Below, one piece after another: positions 14,944-22,046 of a stretch of 23,263 bases of DNA (position 1 is its first letter; each line of letters begins with the position of its first letter). Below the pieces are notes generated by a model. That model made no database searches. It was given only the letters and a program-made list of their open reading frames with translations, and was not told where the DNA came from. The position numbers and the translations under genes are program-made. The DNA comes from JOPF136 sp035517515. Lineage in GTDB: Bacteria; Acidobacteriota; Terriglobia; Acidiferrales; UBA7541. The stretch spans positions 1-23,263 of the forward strand of contig DATIYQ010000195.1 in the NCBI GenBank assembly GCA_035517515.1, in the 5' to 3' direction.

Positions 14944-17541
14944 ATGCACTTCCTGCGCTTTTGCCGAGCCTTCCTGCTGCGTCCGCTGGCCCGGGAGCCG
15001 GTAAGGGCCGCGCTCACCGCCCTGGCGGTGGCGCTGGGCGTGGCCGTGGTGCTGGCCATCGAACTGGCCGGACGCGCCGCGGCCGGCTCCTTCCACGCCT
15101 CGCTGGAATCATTGGTCGGGAACGAGGACCTGGAAATCACCGCGGTAGGCGGCGTGCCGGAAGCGGTGCTCGGCCGGCTCGTTTCCCTGCCGTATCCGCT
15201 GCGCGTTGCGCCGCGCATGGAAGATTTTGCCGTGGTGCGGCCGGGCGGAGAGGTGGTTCCGCTGGTCGGGTTGGACCTGGTGGCGTCCGCGCAGGAGGGT
15301 TTTGCGGCGGACCGCGATGCCCGGCCCACCGTGGCCGGCGGAGGCTCCGCGGCGCGCGCCACGCCGGACTGGAACCGCTCCGTGTGGGTGGGCAGCGGAC
15401 TGCACCGCCCGGCGGGCGAGACGCTGCGCTTGCAGATCAACGATACGGAACGGGATTTTGAAGTTGCGGGCACGATTCCCGCGTCCCCGAACTCCGGCGG
15501 CGCGGCTGCGGAAGACGCGGTGGTCATGGACATTGGCCTGGCACAGAAATTACTTCGCCGGCCCGGCCGGGTGGACCGCATTCTCATTCGTTTGCCTTCC
15601 TCTTCCCCGGGTGCTCCCGCCGCGGACGCGGCCGACTGCGAACGGGCCATCGCCGCGGCCCTGCCTGCCGGGGTGATGCTGGCGCGCCGCGGCGAACGGA
15701 CGGATGAAAACCGCAAAATGCTGGCGGCATTCCGCTGGAATCTTCGCCTGCTCAGCTATATCGCCCTGATCGTGGGCGCCTTTCTGATCTACAACACCAT
15801 TTCCGTATCGGTGGTGCGCCGGCGCCGCGAAATCGGGGTGTTGCGCGCGGTGGGCGCCACGCGTGCCCAGGTGCTGGGGGCCTTTCTGGCGGAAGCCGCG
15901 TTTTTCGGATTGGCCGGAGCGGCCGCGGGAATTCCGCTGGCGCGGGCCATGGCGGCCAGCGCGGTTCGCCTGCTGGGCGCGACGGTGGAGTCGCTCTACG
16001 TGAGCAGCGCCCCGGCTGCGGTGACGCTCTCCGCGGAAATCTTTTGGCTGGGCGCGGGATTGGGGCTGGGCGTGGCGATTTTTTCCGCGCTGGCGCCGGC
16101 ACTCGAGGCGGCGCGCGTTGCTCCCGTGGAAGCCCTGGAGCGCGGTGGGCGCGAATATCAGGCGCGCGTGCACCGTCGCCGCGATGCCTGGCTGGCGGCG
16201 GGAATCGCGGCCGTGGCCGCGGCGCTTACCCAACTGCCGCCGGTGGGCGGCAAACCCGTTTTCGGCTACGTCGCCGCGCTGCTGCTGATTGTGGCGGTGG
16301 CCCTGGCCATGCCGGCATTGATGGCGCACGCGATGGCGGCTTGCGACCGGCTGTTCCGCAGGCCGGAGGTTTCGGGATACGCGGATGCAGTGGCCGCGCT
16401 GCTCGCCTCCCGCAGCCTGGCGGCCTCGCTGCGCCGCAGCGGAGTGCTGGCCGCGGCCCTGGCCACCGCCGTAGCCATGATGGCCAGCGTCGGAATCATG
16501 GTTTCCAGTTTCCGGCAGACGGTGGAACTGTGGATGAATGACCAGTTGCCCGCGGACTTCTATCTGGCTCCCGCGGTTCCGCCGGCCGCGGACCGCCATC
16601 CCACACTTTCCCCGGAGGTGCCGCGGATTGTGGCCGGCGTACCGGGAGTGGCGGCCGTGGGCAGCTTCCACGCCTATGCCATCAGCTACCAGGGCTCGCC
16701 TGCCACGCTCGGGGCCAGCGACCTCTCGGTGGTGGCGCGCACCGGGCGGCTGCATTTTCTGGATGGGGACCGCGAAGCCATCCTGGCGGAAGTGCGCGCG
16801 GGAAATGCGGTGGTGGTGAGCGAGCCGTTTGCAAACAAGCACCACCTGCGCCGGGGCGACACCATCACGCTTCCGCTGGGCGAACAGCAGGCGCCCTTCC
16901 GAGTTGCCGGAGTGTTTTACGACTACGGCAGCGAGGCCGGGTTGGTCATCGTGGATCGCGCGGCGCTCCGGCGCTACGTGCCGGACGACGCTCCCACCAA
17001 CGTCGCGGTGCTGCTGGCGCCCGGCGCGGATGCGGATGCGGTGCGCCGCGGCATGGCACGGGCGCTCGCGGGACGCCGCGTCACCATCTTGCGCAACGGC
17101 GAAATCCGCGCGCAGGCCATCCGGATTTTTGACCGCACCTTTGCGATCACCTATGCGCTCGAAGTAGTGGCCATCGTGGTGGCGGTGGTGGGAATTGCCG
17201 GAGCGCTGCTGGCCGTGGTGATTGACCGGCGGCGCGAAGTGGGCCTGCTGCGCTTTCTGGGCGCGTCGCAATCGCAGGTGCGGCGCCTGATTGTGTTCGA
17301 GGCCGGGCTGCTGGGCCTGGTGGCCAATCTGGCGGGCCTGGCGCTGGGCGCGCTGCTTTCGCTGATCCTGATTTTTGTGATCAACAAACAATCGTTCGGA
17401 TGGACCATCCAGTTTCACTGGCCGCCTGCCTTGCTGGTGGGCGCGGTAACCGGCGTGTACCTGGCCACGCTGCTCGCGGCGCTCTATCCGGCGCGCCTGG
17501 CCGCGGGACTGGTGCCCATCGAAGTGATTCACGAGGAATGA
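14944..17541 (+). CDS. ABC transporter permease with two FtsX/MacB-PCD domains
   Basis: This 865-residue permease has two FtsX-like units. An N-terminal TM helix (about 20-40) is followed by a large extracytoplasmic MacB-like domain (about 45-255) and three TM helices. The first of these runs into VVRRRREIGVLRAVGATRAQV, the cytoplasmic coupling segment. Central TMs follow (about 420-460 and 500-525), then a second periplasmic domain, then a final three-TM unit with VIDRRREVGLLRFLGASQSQV. About ten TM segments in all. This layout is that of the YbbP-like permeases (COG3127). Its ATG abuts the ATPase stop, with AAGGGG upstream. Its own stop overlaps the AttH-like gene (ATGA). Substrate is unknown; by context it should act with the secreted lipocalin-like protein. 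Confidence 0.93.
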   Translation: MHFLRFCRAFLLRPLAREPVRAALTALAVALGVAVVLAIELAGRAAAGSFHASLESLVGNEDLEITAVGGVPEAVLGRLVSLPYPLRVAPRMEDFAVVRPGGEVVPLVGLDLVASAQEGFAADRDARPTVAGGGSAARATPDWNRSVWVGSGLHRPAGETLRLQINDTERDFEVAGTIPASPNSGGAAAEDAVVMDIGLAQKLLRRPGRVDRILIRLPSSSPGAPAADAADCERAIAAALPAGVMLARRGERTDENRKMLAAFRWNLRLLSYIALIVGAFLIYNTISVSVVRRRREIGVLRAVGATRAQVLGAFLAEAAFFGLAGAAAGIPLARAMAASAVRLLGATVESLYVSSAPAAVTLSAEIFWLGAGLGLGVAIFSALAPALEAARVAPVEALERGGREYQARVHRRRDAWLAAGIAAVAAALTQLPPVGGKPVFGYVAALLLIVAVALAMPALMAHAMAACDRLFRRPEVSGYADAVAALLASRSLAASLRRSGVLAAALATAVAMMASVGIMVSSFRQTVELWMNDQLPADFYLAPAVPPAADRHPTLSPEVPRIVAGVPGVAAVGSFHAYAISYQGSPATLGASDLSVVARTGRLHFLDGDREAILAEVRAGNAVVVSEPFANKHHLRRGDTITLPLGEQQAPFRVAGVFYDYGSEAGLVIVDRAALRRYVPDDAPTNVAVLLAPGADADAVRRGMARALAGRRVTILRNGEIRAQAIRIFDRTFAITYALEVVAIVVAVVGIAGALLAVVIDRRREVGLLRFLGASQSQVRRLIVFEAGLLGLVANLAGLALGALLSLILIFVINKQSFGWTIQFHWPPALLVGAVTGVYLATLLAALYPARLAAGLVPIEVIHEE

Positions 17542-18734
17542 TCCGGAGCACCGAGCCCGGGCGGCGATACCGGCGCGCGTCCGCGGCGGTGGCCCTGCTG
17601 CTCTGCGCTCTGCTGCCGGCAAGCGCGCAGAACACGCCGTGGCAGCGCGCCCTTCCCGGGTACCGCTACGAATTTCCTCGGGACCATTTCAACCATCCCG
17701 ATTACCAGACGGAATGGTGGTATTACACCGGCAACCTGAAAACCGCGGCGGGCCGCCGCTTCGGATTCGAGCTGACCTTTTTTCGCCAAGGCGTCGCGCG
17801 GCCGGAAGCCGCGGAGACCACTCCGCCTGTGGCCGGAGCGGCGGCGAAATCGCCGTGGGAGCTGGACGATGTTTACCTCGCACACCTGGCGCTTTCGGAT
17901 CTGGAAGGAGCACGCTTTTATCATCGCCAGCGCGTGAATCGCGCGGGGCCGGGGCTGGCCGGCGCGGACCTGGTTGCGCGCCGCGTATGGAACGGCAACT
18001 GGCAGGTGCAATTTGAAAACGCGTCCGAGGGGACCGAGCCTGCGCAGGACCTCCGTGCGGTGTGCGACGAATTCTCGTTGCAACTCACCCTTCGTCCCGC
18101 AAAACCGCCGGTGATTCACGGCGTGAATGGGGTGAGCCAGAAGGGCCCGGAGCGCGGCCAGGCGTCTCACTACATTTCTTATACGCGGCTGGCGGCGCAG
18201 GGCGCGCTCACTCTGGCCGGCCTGAACATGAATCTCTCCGGCCTGGCGTGGATGGACCACGAATTTTTCACCCAACAACTGGCGCCGGAACTCGAGGGAT
18301 GGGACTGGTTCAGCGTGCAGCTTGCGAATGGCGAGGAATTGATGCTCTACCGTTTGCGGCGGCGGGACGGAAGCCCGGATCCCTACTCTGCGGGCACCTA
18401 CGTGGACGCGCGCGGCGCCTCGCGGCATCTGGCGGCATCGGAATTTTCGCTGGAGCCGGGAGCGGCCTGGAGAAGTCCAGCCACCGGCGCGCGCTATCCC
18501 GTCCATTGGACGCTGCGCGTGCCCGCGCTGGAATTGGCGCTCGAAGCCACGACGCGGCTGGAAAATCAGGAGTTCGCGCCGCAGCCCGGAGACACCGCGC
18601 GTGTTTGGACCCTGCCCACGTATTGGGAGGGCGCCATCGAACTCGTAGGCGCGGAGCGCGGCGCGCCCATTTCCGGCGTCGGCTACCTGGAAATGACCGA
18701 ATACGACCGCCCGGTACATTTCGGCGCGCAATAG
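17538..18734 (+). CDS. AttH/CrtC-like secreted lipocalin-fold protein
   Basis: This is a 398-residue protein of the AttH family (carotenoid 1,2-hydratase-like; predicted secreted hydrolase COG5621). The N-terminus has arginine pairs and a hydrophobic core ending at LLPASAQ, a signal peptide. Family marks are FPRDHFNHPDYQTEWWYYTG (about 50-69), FGFELTFFRQGV, YISYTRLAAQG, GLAWMDHEFFTQQL and GWDWFSVQLANGEELMLYRL. The fold is two lipocalin-like barrels. CrtC members hydrate carotenoids, but AttH members next to ABC transporters have no established reaction, so I leave function open. Its ATG overlaps the permease stop by 4 bp, so it belongs to that operon. ATPase-permease-AttH is a recurrent arrangement, which suggests the protein receives or modifies a lipid-like substrate handled by the transporter. 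Confidence 0.92.
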   Translation: MIRSTEPGRRYRRASAAVALLLCALLPASAQNTPWQRALPGYRYEFPRDHFNHPDYQTEWWYYTGNLKTAAGRRFGFELTFFRQGVARPEAAETTPPVAGAAAKSPWELDDVYLAHLALSDLEGARFYHRQRVNRAGPGLAGADLVARRVWNGNWQVQFENASEGTEPAQDLRAVCDEFSLQLTLRPAKPPVIHGVNGVSQKGPERGQASHYISYTRLAAQGALTLAGLNMNLSGLAWMDHEFFTQQLAPELEGWDWFSVQLANGEELMLYRLRRRDGSPDPYSAGTYVDARGASRHLAASEFSLEPGAAWRSPATGARYPVHWTLRVPALELALEATTRLENQEFAPQPGDTARVWTLPTYWEGAIELVGAERGAPISGVGYLEMTEYDRPVHFGAQ

Positions 18735-18794
18735 TCGAACGCGCGATGGAAGCGCGGTGGCGAATGGCCGGCCACGTGCGCCGCAACGGCACAA

Positions 18795-18846
18795 CGAAAG
18801 ACAGGATGAACACGGAGCACACGGAGGCTCGGAGTTCGCAGAGTGC
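18795..18846. repeat. CACAGAG/CACGGAG-type intergenic mini-repeat
   Basis: The 262-bp gap between the AttH gene and the anti-sigma-like gene holds no credible CDS. It contains a purine-rich stretch with GAACACGGAGCACACGGAGG followed by a GTTCGCAGAG-like word. The same vocabulary (CACGGAG, CGCAGAG, GACACAG) recurs at 20510-20575 and inside both 147-bp repeats, always in the same orientation. Such stretches are, from memory, common between genes in acidobacteria and related soil bacteria; their function is unknown. Confidence 0.4.
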
Positions 18847-18996
18847 CAGCGGGTCGCAAATGGCGGCCGGTGAAACGTGTTCTGCCGCCCCGGTGAAGGT
18901 TTCTTGAAGAGTGCGGAAGCGAAGCACGGCTCCGTGGGTCGTTGCGATGCGCCCGCCGGGTTCGCGCTCCACGTGGATTGCATTCCGCCACCAGGT

Positions 18997-19323
18997 CTAG
19001 CCGGCCTTGGGCCGCAGGGTGGGTTGGGCTGCGCGCCGCGCCCAGGGCACCATCGCCGCCACCGCTAGCGGCCCGAGGATCATCCCCGCGATCGCTCCCC
19101 AGCCTAGCCCTTGGCCACGCATGACCTCCGCAGACGTCACCACCGATACCAGGGCGTAGCCGGTGAGCAGCATCCGGCGGTATCGCCCGAGCACTTGCGC
19201 ATCTTGACGCAGCGCGCGCAGCAAGCGCTGGTCGAAATCCGGCGGAAGGCTGGGCACCGGCGCGGCCAGGGACTGCCGCAGCAAACGGTCCATGCCGGTT
19301 TGGCGAGGATCCATCTCAGTCAC
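18997..19323 (-). CDS. Small membrane protein in anti-sigma position
   Basis: This 108-residue protein is encoded directly after the ECF sigma gene and overlaps it by 8 bp. The GTG at 19323 has AGGA 7 bp upstream; an ATG at 19314 (MDPRQTGMDRL) is the alternative. The N-terminal 35 residues (DRLLRQSLAAPVPSLPPDFDQRLLRAL) form an amphipathic helix that could bind a sigma factor. Two hydrophobic segments (about 51-65 and 72-92) follow, then a basic tail. The HxxxCxxC zinc anti-sigma motif is missing. Placement and topology suggest a membrane anti-sigma factor, as for many acidobacterial ECF units. No family assignment is certain; it could simply be a co-transcribed membrane protein. Confidence 0.7.
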   Translation of the reverse strand: MTEMDPRQTGMDRLLRQSLAAPVPSLPPDFDQRLLRALRQDAQVLGRYRRMLLTGYALVSVVTSAEVMRGQGLGWGAIAGMILGPLAVAAMVPWARRAAQPTLRPKAG

Positions 19324-19876
19324 AGGAATATCCTTTCTCGTTCAGCATGCGGTGGAGAAGCTGGCGCGCGCGATGCAGATACGATTTGGCGGTATTTTCG
19401 GGAACGCCGAGCAATTCCGCCACTTCGCCGACTTCCGCGCCCAGCCAGTAGTAAAGCCGCAAGGCCGATTGATAGACCTCGGGGAGCGCGCGAATGCACT
19501 CGGCAAGGGCTAGATCGCGCTGGGCCGTTTCCACCTGCTGGTAGGGTCCAGGCTCGGGAGTTGCCGCGCGATCCAGAACTGTTTCGTCCTCATGCGGGCT
19601 GCGGAAGCGAACCCGCGCTTTCAGGTTCACCGCCTGGTTGAAGGTGATGCGGTAAATCCAGGAGCTGAATTCCGCCTCGCCGCGAAACGACCGAAGCGCG
19701 TGATACACCTTCAGAAATACCTCCTGGGCCACGTCTTCCGCCTCCGGAATGAACTCGCGGCCCAGAATGGAAACCGCCAGGCGAAACACGCGAGCACGAT
19801 GCCGGCAAACCAACTCCGCAAAAGCCTGTGCATCGCCGCCCTGCGCGCGGGCCACGAGCTGGGAGTCGCTCTCCAC
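19316..19876 (-). CDS. ECF-family RNA polymerase sigma factor
   Basis: This is a 186-residue extracytoplasmic-function sigma factor. Region 2 runs about residues 12-90, with the -10-recognition and core-binding helix around AEDVAQEVFLKVYHALRSFR and FSSWIYRITFNQAVN. A roughly 30-residue linker follows. Region 4 (about 120-178) contains CIRALPEVYQSALRLYYW and the helix-turn-helix VGEVAELLGVPENTAKSYLHRARQLL for -35 recognition. There is no region 3. It starts with GTG at 19876, only 5 bp after the stop of the DUF6249-like gene, with no strong ribosome site, so it is probably translationally coupled. The membrane protein encoded downstream is the likely anti-sigma factor. ECF factors usually control their own operon; I could not identify a matching promoter upstream of 20253. 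Confidence 0.95.
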   Translation of the reverse strand: MESDSQLVARAQGGDAQAFAELVCRHRARVFRLAVSILGREFIPEAEDVAQEVFLKVYHALRSFRGEAEFSSWIYRITFNQAVNLKARVRFRSPHEDETVLDRAATPEPGPYQQVETAQRDLALAECIRALPEVYQSALRLYYWLGAEVGEVAELLGVPENTAKSYLHRARQLLHRMLNEKGYSCD

Positions 19877-19881
19877 CGGGG

Positions 19882-20253
19882 TTAACGCCGAGACTCTCCC
19901 GTCAGGACGTGGTAGGCAATCAAGCCCACCCCCAGAAATGCAAAGGGCAGCGGAGAAATCCAGAAGGCGCGCGACGAAGCACCGAGATTGAGGTAGAGCA
20001 CAATCATGGTTCCGATCGAGAGGCTCAAGAGAACCGTTCCCAGGACGGGAATCACCGGAGGACCCGAAGCGCCAACGGGCGCCTGCTCCATCGGAAACTC
20101 CGGCAAGGGGATTCCCTTCTCCATCGCCGCCATGCGCTCCTGATGAATGATTTCGAGCCGCTTCTGGCGGCTCTGGTGCTTCACGTAATGATACCCAACG
20201 ATGCCCGCCGCCAACGCCAGCACGACACTCCCATCGCCGACTGTGTAGCTCAT
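19882..20253 (-). CDS. DUF6249-like membrane protein
   Basis: This is a 123-residue protein when started at the ATG at 20253, which has GAGGTGA at 8 bp. It begins with one TM segment (VVLALAAGIVGYHYV, about 8-24), then a basic helix with HQSRQKRLEIIHQERMAAMEKGIPLPEF. That helix is the signature of the DUF6249-type proteins usually found beside ECF sigma genes in acidobacteria and other soil bacteria. Two further TM segments follow (about 68-87 and 95-115). The ERMAxxEKG helix is cytoplasmic by the positive-inside rule. It is the first gene of a three-gene operon with the sigma factor and anti-sigma-like protein. Its role is unknown; a membrane sensor or part of the sigma-regulating complex is a guess from context. 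Confidence 0.75.
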   Translation of the reverse strand: MSYTVGDGSVVLALAAGIVGYHYVKHQSRQKRLEIIHQERMAAMEKGIPLPEFPMEQAPVGASGPPVIPVLGTVLLSLSIGTMIVLYLNLGASSRAFWISPLPFAFLGVGLIAYHVLTGESRR

Positions 20254-20354
20254 GGATTCTTTCACCTCAACCCTTAGGACAGGGTGAGCCGGCGTGCGGT
20301 TGCGACATGCCGAACAAAAATCCGGCTTCGCGGCATGCGCCGGTTCTACACGCA

Positions 20355-20405
20355 CGTGTCATGGACTCGAAAGTGTCAGGAAACCTCCCGGCCCAAAGTG
20401 TCAGG
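20355..20405. repeat. GTGTCA-type short repeats, possible IS-end remnant
   Basis: AAGTGTCAGG occurs at 20371-20380 and again at 20396-20405, 25 bp apart, with a related CGTGTCATGG at 20355-20364. Multiple GTGTCA repeats near a terminus recall the internal repeats at ends of IS21-type insertion sequences. No transposase frame is present in the window, so at most this is a remnant. Confidence 0.3.
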
Positions 20406-20509
20406 GATGCGCCCGGTCCGTACCTGTGGGGGTACCCCCTCCCCCGGGAGAGTGTAATTTCATGAAAACAAAGGACATCGTTTTTTGGGAACGCGCGGGA
20501 GTTTGTAAG

Positions 20510-20575
20510 CATAGGAGGAGAAAGGACATAGATCGCAAAACGCAAAGACGCAGAGGACGCAGAGAGGAGCGGAAT
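20510..20575. repeat. CACAGAG-type intergenic mini-repeat, second member
   Basis: This is a purine-rich tract with CGCAAAACGCAAAGACGCAG, then AGGACGCAGAGAGG. The 7-bp word ACGCAGA recurs every 10-11 bases here. It shares vocabulary and orientation with the stretch at 18795-18846 and with GACACAGCGCAGAGGGG inside the two 147-bp repeats. No coding role is visible. Confidence 0.4.
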
Positions 20576-20812
20576 GCGAAAAGCACACGGGAGAGAACTG
20601 GGGACTGGGTGCGCAGTGGTCACGCGCTGACGATACGACGGATCGGCTCTCATGGGAACCCGGTATAAAATCGAAAAAAAAGGGATTTCTTTACACCTCC
20701 CGGAGCGGGCGGGGCAGGCGGAGTCCACGAAGCAGCGGAGGATGGCCGCGGGAAAGACAGGGCGGTTGGAGTGGCCGTAGAGGAGCCAGAGGTTTAGGCA
20801 CCCGGCGGCCAT

Positions 20813-20959
20813 CGCCGTCGCAGGCCATTCTGTTGCGACCGCAGAACGGGATCAAGACACAGCGCAGAGGGGATAAAGAAAAAGCCGCACCTTTTCCGGC
20901 GGACGGAAAGGATGCGCCACCCCAAAACTACTCTCCGCGCGAAGGGCCAGCCACCCGCC
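20813..20959 (-). repeat. 147-bp direct repeat, copy 1
   Basis: This stretch matches 22912-23058 base for base except for 6 substitutions and no indels (about 96% identity), at a constant offset of 2099 bp and in the same orientation. Read on the minus strand, it begins inside the last codons of the propeller gene (codon 343), supplies that gene's stop at 20928-20930, continues through an imperfect hairpin, and ends at CGGCG before unrelated sequence. The hairpin is weaker than in copy 2 because of one substitution in the stem. Confidence 0.92.
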
Positions 20960-21986
20960 CTAGCACGTCGTGGAGAGGTACCTTCCATATGTGAAATCCA
21001 TAGAAGGGATTACTCGTGGACCAATCTTCTCCTGGTGGTGTTTTGTGCGCGAGCTTTGGTCCCCACGAAAAATACAGAGTCTTACCTGAGTCACAAACAA
21101 ACGGCGATAGATACGTTCCCTCGAGGAGAGTCGCGACCTTACCAGATTCTAGCGAGACACTGTAAAGACCTAGAGGACGGTCGTCCTTGGCGTACTCGCC
21201 CGAGAAGAGGATGGTATTGCCATCAAGCCAGAATGGACTGAGCGGGTGCAAATCAGGTGTTGGAAGCCGCCGTAGAGTGCCCGTTCGAAGGTCCCCAATC
21301 CACAGGGCATTGCACTCTTCGATTTGGCCGTCACTGCTGCTGTCCATTGTAAAGGCAATACTCAGCTCATCTGGCGTGACGGCCAAAGTGTTTGTGCCGC
21401 CGCCGCACTTGTTCTTCGGGACGCTGATAAGTTTTCGCATTGTCCCGCCGTTCGCTGACACGGCGTAAATGCCGTCATCCATCGCGGGAAAAACAATCAA
21501 TCCTGAGCGCAGCCACGCTGTCGTAGGCCCCACGATTGTGTTGGGAGGGAAGCTTGTGAGTTTGATCGCCTCGCCACTGTGAATGTCAACTTTCACGACC
21601 TGGTTCTGAGTATCAGACAATAAGCTCTCTATACCTTCGGGATAATCCGTTAACACGGCGAGCCACTGACTATCCGGCGACCAGCTCAAATCTCCGACGA
21701 ACAGGTGCCGCCCGTGCTTAGGCCTCAGTAGGGGACGCCACGGGTGACTAGCCGCAGTCAGATCCATAATCCCAATGCGGGGAAAGTTTGGATCGCTCAT
21801 CTCGCTATACTCGAAGGCGAGCCATCGGCCGTCCGGAGAACGCACAGGTAGTACTTCGTCGTATAAATGCAGACCACCGGTAACCATCTGCGCTGTGGCA
21901 GGTGGACCAGACCGCTCATCACTCGCACTGGCCAACTGCAAGGCGAATGCCGCACCCGCAAATATCGCAATGAATCGGTACTTCAT
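20928..21986 (-). CDS. Secreted beta-propeller (PD40/TolB-like) protein, C-terminus supplied by the repeat
   Basis: This 352-residue protein has a signal peptide (MKYRFIAIFAGAAFALQLASA). WD40-like/PD40 blades are seen as RSPDGRWLAFEYSE (about 49-62), WSPDSQWLAVLTDYPEG (102-118) and TPDELSIAFTM (about 205-215), so a periplasmic or surface beta-propeller is likely. No enzymatic motif is visible. The ATG follows GAGGTAAGGAAAAA. It begins 60 bp after the RHS-tip stop, the place where RHS modules usually carry a cognate immunity or accessory gene. Its last ten residues (from G343) are encoded by the 147-bp repeat. The related protein at the right edge ends just after GFHIWK, so this gene seems to have lost its native stop and acquired a new tail. 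Base composition is lower in G+C than in the chemotaxis region. Function is unknown. Confidence 0.8.
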   Translation of the reverse strand: MKYRFIAIFAGAAFALQLASASDERSGPPATAQMVTGGLHLYDEVLPVRSPDGRWLAFEYSEMSDPNFPRIGIMDLTAASHPWRPLLRPKHGRHLFVGDLSWSPDSQWLAVLTDYPEGIESLLSDTQNQVVKVDIHSGEAIKLTSFPPNTIVGPTTAWLRSGLIVFPAMDDGIYAVSANGGTMRKLISVPKNKCGGGTNTLAVTPDELSIAFTMDSSSDGQIEECNALWIGDLRTGTLRRLPTPDLHPLSPFWLDGNTILFSGEYAKDDRPLGLYSVSLESGKVATLLEGTYLSPFVCDSGKTLYFSWGPKLAHKTPPGEDWSTSNPFYGFHIWKVPLHDVLGRVAGPSRGE

Positions 21987-22046
21987 TTTTTCCTTACCTC
22001 GCCTGCTAATCCGATGGGCCGTATTGAGTCTTGGCTTTGTATCCCT

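Larger units (their letters stand above)
20254..20812. other. Gene-poor mosaic stretch with mini-repeats
   Basis: I find no credible coding region in this 560-bp stretch. Open frames exist on both strands, but they lack ribosome sites and protein-like composition. It contains the upstream region of the DUF6249/sigma operon, GTGTCA-type repeats (20355-20405) and a CACAGAG-type mini-repeat (20510-20575). An AT-rich patch, TATAAAATCGAAAAAAAAGG (about 20664-20683), is followed by G+C-rich sequence up to the first 147-bp repeat. Patchy composition suggests that it was assembled from remnants of mobile or repeated DNA. Confidence 0.5.

Noticed and set aside
14082..17622. Two large minus-strand frames opposite the ABC ATPase and permease
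   Set aside because: They are shadows of the well-supported plus-strand transporter genes, with no recognisable domain.
17538..17640. Tat signal peptide on the AttH-like protein
   Set aside because: Arginine pairs are present (RRYRRAS) but the SRRxFLK consensus is not met, so I call it only a signal peptide.
17529..18983. A 484-codon minus-strand frame opposite the AttH-like gene
   Set aside because: The plus strand has clear AttH motifs and start/stop coupling; this frame is composition-driven.
20294..20668. A 124-codon plus-strand frame across the mini-repeat
   Set aside because: Most of it is translated CACAGAG-type repeat (Arg/Lys/Glu-rich); no homology or start signal.
20267..20812. 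A 181-codon minus-strand frame in the gene-poor stretch
   Set aside because: It spans mini-repeats and AT-rich patches, has no ribosome site and reads as low-information sequence, so it is not a credible protein.
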